DNA from: an uncultured Oscillospiraceae bacterium
GTDB lineage: Bacteria; Bacillota; Clostridia; Oscillospirales; Oscillospiraceae
Direction: 5' to 3'
DNA length: 31,099 bases
Assembly (NCBI GenBank): GCA_910584285.1
Contig: CAJTYK010000025.1
Coordinates: 1-31,099, forward strand
How positions within the stretch are numbered: position 1 is the stretch's first letter; each line of letters starts with the position of its first letter. Both the position numbers and the translations under genes were made by a program. Below the pieces are notes generated by a model that saw nothing but the letters and a program-made list of their open reading frames with translations, was not told where the DNA came from and ran no database searches. Shown here piece after piece: positions 27,739 through 31,099 of the stretch.

Positions 27739-30018
27739 ATGAAAAAACGGATTTTGGCATTTTTCCTGGCGTTCAGCCTGTGTCTTGGGCTGGGCGGGCA
27801 GGCCTTTGCGGCCTGGGAGCCCGAGGGGGAGGTGGCCGGAGGCCACGGCGAGCATCACGCGCAGCGGTATGATGAGGCTGATGGCTACGGCTCGCACCGC
27901 TCGGGGCAGAACCGTATCGCCCCCAACTATGCCAACAAAAAACTGTCCGCCACGGAACAAGGCCTGTTCAACCTGGTGAGGGAGAAGTTTGCCCAGGTGG
28001 CCAGCGGACAGCTGGACAGTTCCATCTTTAATCTGAGCCTCAGAAGCCTGGGGATCAGGGCCAGCGGACTGAACGACAGCCTTAACAAGGTAATTGACGC
28101 GATCCTGGTGGACTGCCCTTATGAACAGTACTGGTACGACAAAACGGAAGGCTGTTCGTGGAAGTGGAGGAACACCAGTGCCGGGCTGGTGGATACGCTC
28201 ACGCTGGAGTGTTATACCTCCGAGGACTACGCCCGGGACGTCCCCGGCGAGGATCGCTATTACCAGTATCAGCCCGACCCCAACAAGACAAAGGCGGCTG
28301 CCGCCGTCATGAACAGCGCCCGGAGCCTGGTGCAGCAGAACAGCGGAAAATCCGACTATGAGAAGCTGGTGGCCTACCGGGACTACATCTGCGCCCAGGT
28401 AGAGTACGACAATAACGCGGTTCAATACGACGACTACTACGGGGCGCCTTGGCAGCTGATCAACGCCTTCGATAACAACCCCAAAACCAACATTGTCTGC
28501 GAGGGCTACTCCAAGGCATTCAAGTACCTGTGCGATATCTCCACCTTCTCCAACAGCATCGACTGCTATCTGGTGACTGGCGTGACCGATGGTGACCATA
28601 TGTGGAACGCCGTCCGGGTCAACGGCAAGACCTATATGGCGGATCTGACCGCCTGTGACGGCAAGCGGGGCCAGGACGGCCAGGCCGATGCCTGGTTCCT
28701 GGTGGGCAGCGCCAACTCCACGATGAACGGTTTTAGCATCAATATCCCGCGGTTTGATCTGCCCAACGGGTATTATTATAAAGCCGCAACAGACTACTAC
28801 ACCTACAAGGACGACGAAACCACACAGATTTACGGCGAGGATATCCTGATCCTGGCCTCCGCCCGCCTGGATCCCGCCTCCCTGTCGGGGACGCCCGAGC
28901 CCGAACCCACCCCCACCCCGACGCCGACGCCCACACCCACCCCGGAGCCCACCCCCACCCCGGAGCCCACGCCGGCGCCGTCCGGGCTGAAAACCGACTT
29001 CGAGAACCTGACCGTCCACGAGCTGGCCCCCAGCGGCCGCAGCCTTGACGACCGGGAGTACACCCTGGGCTCCATCGGGGCGGACGTGTCGGTGCTGGTG
29101 CTGGGCAGCGTGGAGAGCACCAATACCTTGTCCACCCTCAAGACCGTCCAGACGGAGATGGCGGATCTGGGTGTGCGCGGCGGCAGGATCTACCTGATGG
29201 AGATTAGGCTGAATGATGCGGCTGGGATCCTCCAGGTGCGGGAGTATGTGGAGGCCAATCCGTCCTATGTCCATGTGGCCGCCACCAGCGCGGATCAGAA
29301 CCCCTATGACTTGGCTTTCTGGGATGTCAGCGACAGCAGCGACGGGACGTACGCCCAGGGCGCCACCGCCACCATGCCCGCCGTGGTGGTGCTGGACAAA
29401 AACTGCCGACCCGTCTACTACGCCTCCTACAAGACCTTCGATCAGGGCAGACTCCGCGCCGCCCTGTCCGGCTACGCCGGGACGTTTAGCGACGTGGACG
29501 CCGGGGCGTTCTATGAGAAAGCGGTGAACTGGGCGGTGTCCGGCAATATTACCACCGGCACCTCCGACACCAAGTTCTCCCCCACCCAGAACTGCACCCA
29601 CGCCCAAATCATCACCTTCCTGTGGCGGGCCATGGGGGAGCCCAAGAGCAGCTCCTTTGTCCCGCCCTCCTGGGTGGGCGTACAGCCCGGGAATTTTGCC
29701 TATGACGCCCTGGGCTGGGCTAACTCGAAGGGGATGCTCACCAATCTGAGTGCCAACGGCGGCCCCGACGGGCCCTGCACCCGGGCCCAGGCCATGGACT
29801 ATATCTGGGCGGCCTTTGGCAGACCCAGCGGTGGGACGGCCAGCTTCTCCGACATTCCCGCCAGTATGTATTACGCCAACGCGGTGTCCTGGGCGGTGGA
29901 TCTGGGCATCACCAACGGCACCGGCAACGGTAAGTTCAGCCCCGACACGGTTTGCAATCGGGGCACCATCGTCACCTTCCTCCACCGGGCCTTCGTGGAG
30001 GAGGTCCGGGTGAAGTAA
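27739..30018 (+). CDS. Secreted transglutaminase-like protein with three SLH domains
   Basis: A 759-residue surface protein. Residues 1-25 are a signal peptide (KKRILAFFLAFSLCLGLGGQAFA). Residues about 190-310 form a transglutaminase-like cysteine protease fold with the triad Cys254 (NIVCEGYSK), His287 (GDHMWNAV) and Asp302 (YMADLT), so it should be active. A Thr-Pro/Glu-Pro linker covers 385-414. Residues about 420-578 look thioredoxin-like (VSVLVLGSVES..., MPAVVVLDKNCRPVYYASY), but the CxxC motif is replaced. Three SLH repeats fill 581-755 (FSDVDAGAFYEKAVNWAV, FAYDALGWANSKGM, FSDIPASMYYANAVSWAV) and anchor it to cell-wall polymers. The ATG at 27739 has AGAGGAG a few bases upstream. Its substrate, own wall or host protein, is unknown. 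Confidence 0.88.
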   Translation: MKKRILAFFLAFSLCLGLGGQAFAAWEPEGEVAGGHGEHHAQRYDEADGYGSHRSGQNRIAPNYANKKLSATEQGLFNLVREKFAQVASGQLDSSIFNLSLRSLGIRASGLNDSLNKVIDAILVDCPYEQYWYDKTEGCSWKWRNTSAGLVDTLTLECYTSEDYARDVPGEDRYYQYQPDPNKTKAAAAVMNSARSLVQQNSGKSDYEKLVAYRDYICAQVEYDNNAVQYDDYYGAPWQLINAFDNNPKTNIVCEGYSKAFKYLCDISTFSNSIDCYLVTGVTDGDHMWNAVRVNGKTYMADLTACDGKRGQDGQADAWFLVGSANSTMNGFSINIPRFDLPNGYYYKAATDYYTYKDDETTQIYGEDILILASARLDPASLSGTPEPEPTPTPTPTPTPTPEPTPTPEPTPAPSGLKTDFENLTVHELAPSGRSLDDREYTLGSIGADVSVLVLGSVESTNTLSTLKTVQTEMADLGVRGGRIYLMEIRLNDAAGILQVREYVEANPSYVHVAATSADQNPYDLAFWDVSDSSDGTYAQGATATMPAVVVLDKNCRPVYYASYKTFDQGRLRAALSGYAGTFSDVDAGAFYEKAVNWAVSGNITTGTSDTKFSPTQNCTHAQIITFLWRAMGEPKSSSFVPPSWVGVQPGNFAYDALGWANSKGMLTNLSANGGPDGPCTRAQAMDYIWAAFGRPSGGTASFSDIPASMYYANAVSWAVDLGITNGTGNGKFSPDTVCNRGTIVTFLHRAFVEEVRVK
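28891..28980 (+). repeat. Thr-Pro/Glu-Pro linker repeat inside the SLH protein
   Basis: Tandem ACSCCS-type codons encode (T-P)n and E-P-T-P units, 30 residues in all. It is a flexible wall-spanning spacer, and its simple repetition may let its length vary by slippage. Confidence 0.85.
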
Positions 30019-30029
30019 TACTGTTTCTT

Positions 30030-30172
30030 GATAAAAAGGTTAAAACCTTTTTATCGCGGCGCTTCGCGCCGCCGCGCCTGCGGCGCGCCAAGAAAAGGAT
30101 TGACAACCTTCTTGACGGCTTCGCCGTCGGGCCGCGTTCCGCAGCCCCATAAAACGGTTTCACCGTTTTATG
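30030..30172 (+). repeat. Cluster of five hairpins after the SLH gene
   Basis: Perfect stems follow one another: GATAAAAAGGTT/AACCTTTTTATC (30030-30055), GCGGCGC-ttc-GCGCCGC (30056-30072), CGCGCC/GGCGCG (30073-30087), GACGGC/GCCGTC (30114-30128) and CATAAAACGGT-ttc-ACCGTTTTATG (30148-30172). AT-rich stems at both ends with GC-rich ones between, and no gene. The first may be a terminator; the whole looks like a dispersed repeat or structured RNA. Confidence 0.65.
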
Positions 30173-30204
30173 AAGAATTAGTATAAACGGGGGGCTCAAA
30201 ACAG

Positions 30205-30242
30205 CAAAAGCGGCGGGAGGAAACTTCCTCCCGCCGCTTTTG
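30205..30242. terminator. Bidirectional terminator between SLH and P-type ATPase genes
   Basis: A perfect 16-bp stem CAAAAGCGGCGGGAGG and complement with a 6-base loop. The stem's own A/T base supplies a TTTTG end in both directions, as expected between converging genes. Confidence 0.85.
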
Positions 30243-30356
30243 TGCGCGGTTCTCGGGGTGCAGGGCGGACGGTCTCACCTTCGGCCCGGCCGGCGATAAG
30301 CGTGCGCCACCGGCCTGCATCGCCCTGGGCCCGCCGCCGTTTGAAACCCGGACAGC

Positions 30357-31099
30357 TTATCCGCGGGTGCGTGCCCGCCGGACGGCCTTTTCGATCTCAC
30401 AGATCACCAGCGGCGTCAGGGACAGGCCCAGCACCACCAGCCACTCCACCCCGGTGAGGGAACACACCCGGAAAATGGCCTGGAAGGGCGGCACCAGCAG
30501 CACCGCCAGCTGGAGGGCCATGCCCGCCAGGAACGCCTTGTTCATGGCCGGGTTGGACAGCAGGCCCAGGTGGGCGATGGACTGGGTTTCGCTGCGCACG
30601 TCGAAGGCGTGGAACAGCTGGCAGAAGGTGAGGGTGGCAAAGGCCATGGTGTTGGCGGTGGCGTCCGCCAGATTGGGGTCGCTGAGCACGTACTCCCCCA
30701 GCCAGTAGGCCGCCAGGGTGAGCAGGCCCACCATCACCCCCTGCCACGCCAGCCGGAAGGAGAACGCTTTGTCAAACAGAGGCTGGGAGGCCGGGCGGGG
30801 CTTTTCCTCCATGACGGTGGCCTCCACCGGCTCCATGCCCAGGGCCAGGGCGGGCAGGGAGTCGGTCACCAGGTTGAGCCACAGCAGCTGCACCGCCACC
30901 AGGGGGGGCTGGTGGAAGTTGAACAGGGTGGCCAGGAACAGGGTAATGATCTCCCCGATGTTGCAGGACAGCAGGTAGTGGATGGCCTTCTTGATGTTGG
31001 AGTAGATCCCCCGGCCCTGCTCCACGGCGCTGACGATGGTGGCGAAGTTGTCATCGGTGAGGATCATGTCCGCCGCGCCCTTGGCCACGTCGGTGCCGG
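30357..31099 (-). CDS. P-type cation-transporting ATPase, C-terminal part (probably Ca2+)
   Basis: The gene runs off the right end; only the last 247 codons are present. GTDVAKGAADMILTDDNFATIV is the conserved end of the ATP-hinge region, and the following segments are M5 to M10: HYLLSCNIGEIITLFLATL, VQLLWLNLVTDSLPALALGMEP (the M6 ion-binding segment with N-x-x-T-D), and the C-terminal block of four helices (LAWQGVMVGLLTLAAYWLG, MAFATLTFCQLFHAFDVRS and others). This arrangement is that of type II Ca2+ ATPases of the PMCA/SERCA kind. It would export calcium, or another divalent cation, from the cytoplasm. The stop is TAA at 30359-30357. Confidence 0.92.
   Translation of the reverse strand, partial: GTDVAKGAADMILTDDNFATIVSAVEQGRGIYSNIKKAIHYLLSCNIGEIITLFLATLFNFHQPPLVAVQLLWLNLVTDSLPALALGMEPVEATVMEEKPRPASQPLFDKAFSFRLAWQGVMVGLLTLAAYWLGEYVLSDPNLADATANTMAFATLTFCQLFHAFDVRSETQSIAHLGLLSNPAMNKAFLAGMALQLAVLLVPPFQAIFRVCSLTGVEWLVVLGLSLTPLVICEIEKAVRRARTRG

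Noticed and set aside
27559..29985. 808-residue open frame on the minus strand opposite the SLH gene
   Set aside because: It is a GC-rich antisense shadow. The plus-strand protein has a signal peptide, catalytic triad and SLH repeats.
1..31099. CRISPR array, tRNA or rRNA genes
   Set aside because: No regularly spaced direct repeats, no tRNA cloverleaf with a TTCGA-type arm and no rRNA signature sequence was recognised on reading.

Overview
The window looks like chromosomal DNA from a GC-rich, low-oxygen Firmicute, most likely an Oscillospiraceae-type gut clostridium of the Flavonifractor/Intestinimonas/Lawsonibacter kind. This is inferred from Firmicute gene order (prs-pth-mfd-PpiC lipoprotein), strong Shine-Dalgarno sites, a Noc-type ParB, a YtrA-type ABC operon, a TPP riboswitch before an ECF thiamine transporter, an SLH surface protein and a thiolase/CoA-transferase cluster of the kind used in butyrate formation. 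No rRNA, tRNA, CRISPR array, transposase or phage gene is visible.

Layout. 1-1166: a less GC-rich cassette with a small XRE repressor and a divergent small protein, lying between two inverted copies of a hairpin repeat. 1167-3796: a two-gene unit coding a ParB-like/BMP fusion without signal peptide and a translationally overlapping metallophosphoesterase. 4034-7365 (minus): a GNAT acetyltransferase, then rpsO-pnp with a 162-bp MITE-like hairpin element between rpsO and pnp. 7603-9941 (minus): a small one-TM protein and an M23/LysM/G5 cell-wall hydrolase with a WalR-like site upstream. 10215-11880: strong promoter, TPP riboswitch, ThiT-like protein and a HAD phosphatase. 11924-15996 (minus): an HD hydrolase, a 45-residue protein and a GntR(YtrA)-ATPase-permease operon. 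16253-24406 (plus): HD protein, prs, pth, mfd, PpiC lipoprotein and noc/parB-like gene. 24623-27479 (minus): thiolase, 47-residue protein, and CoA-transferase subunits A and B. 27739-30018: secreted transglutaminase-like/SLH protein. 30357-end (minus): C-terminal part of a P-type cation ATPase.

A second layer is the dense set of intergenic repeats. At least five kinds can be seen: hairpins with CTTAGGGGGA ends (2 copies), a 101-bp direct repeat (2 copies), GTTnCTTT palindromes (3 copies, one forming the C-terminus of the phosphoesterase and one abutting a CoA-transferase stop codon), the 162-bp MITE-like element, and a 68-bp TGTAGGGCG-ended element. They account for most of the intergenic DNA.

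The best candidate for an undescribed system is the ParB-like/BMP fusion with its overlapping phosphoesterase: a ligand-binding fold normally outside the cell appears to be cytoplasmic, joined to a ParB-type domain and co-translated with a likely phosphodiesterase. All calls come from reading the sequence; no database search was run.
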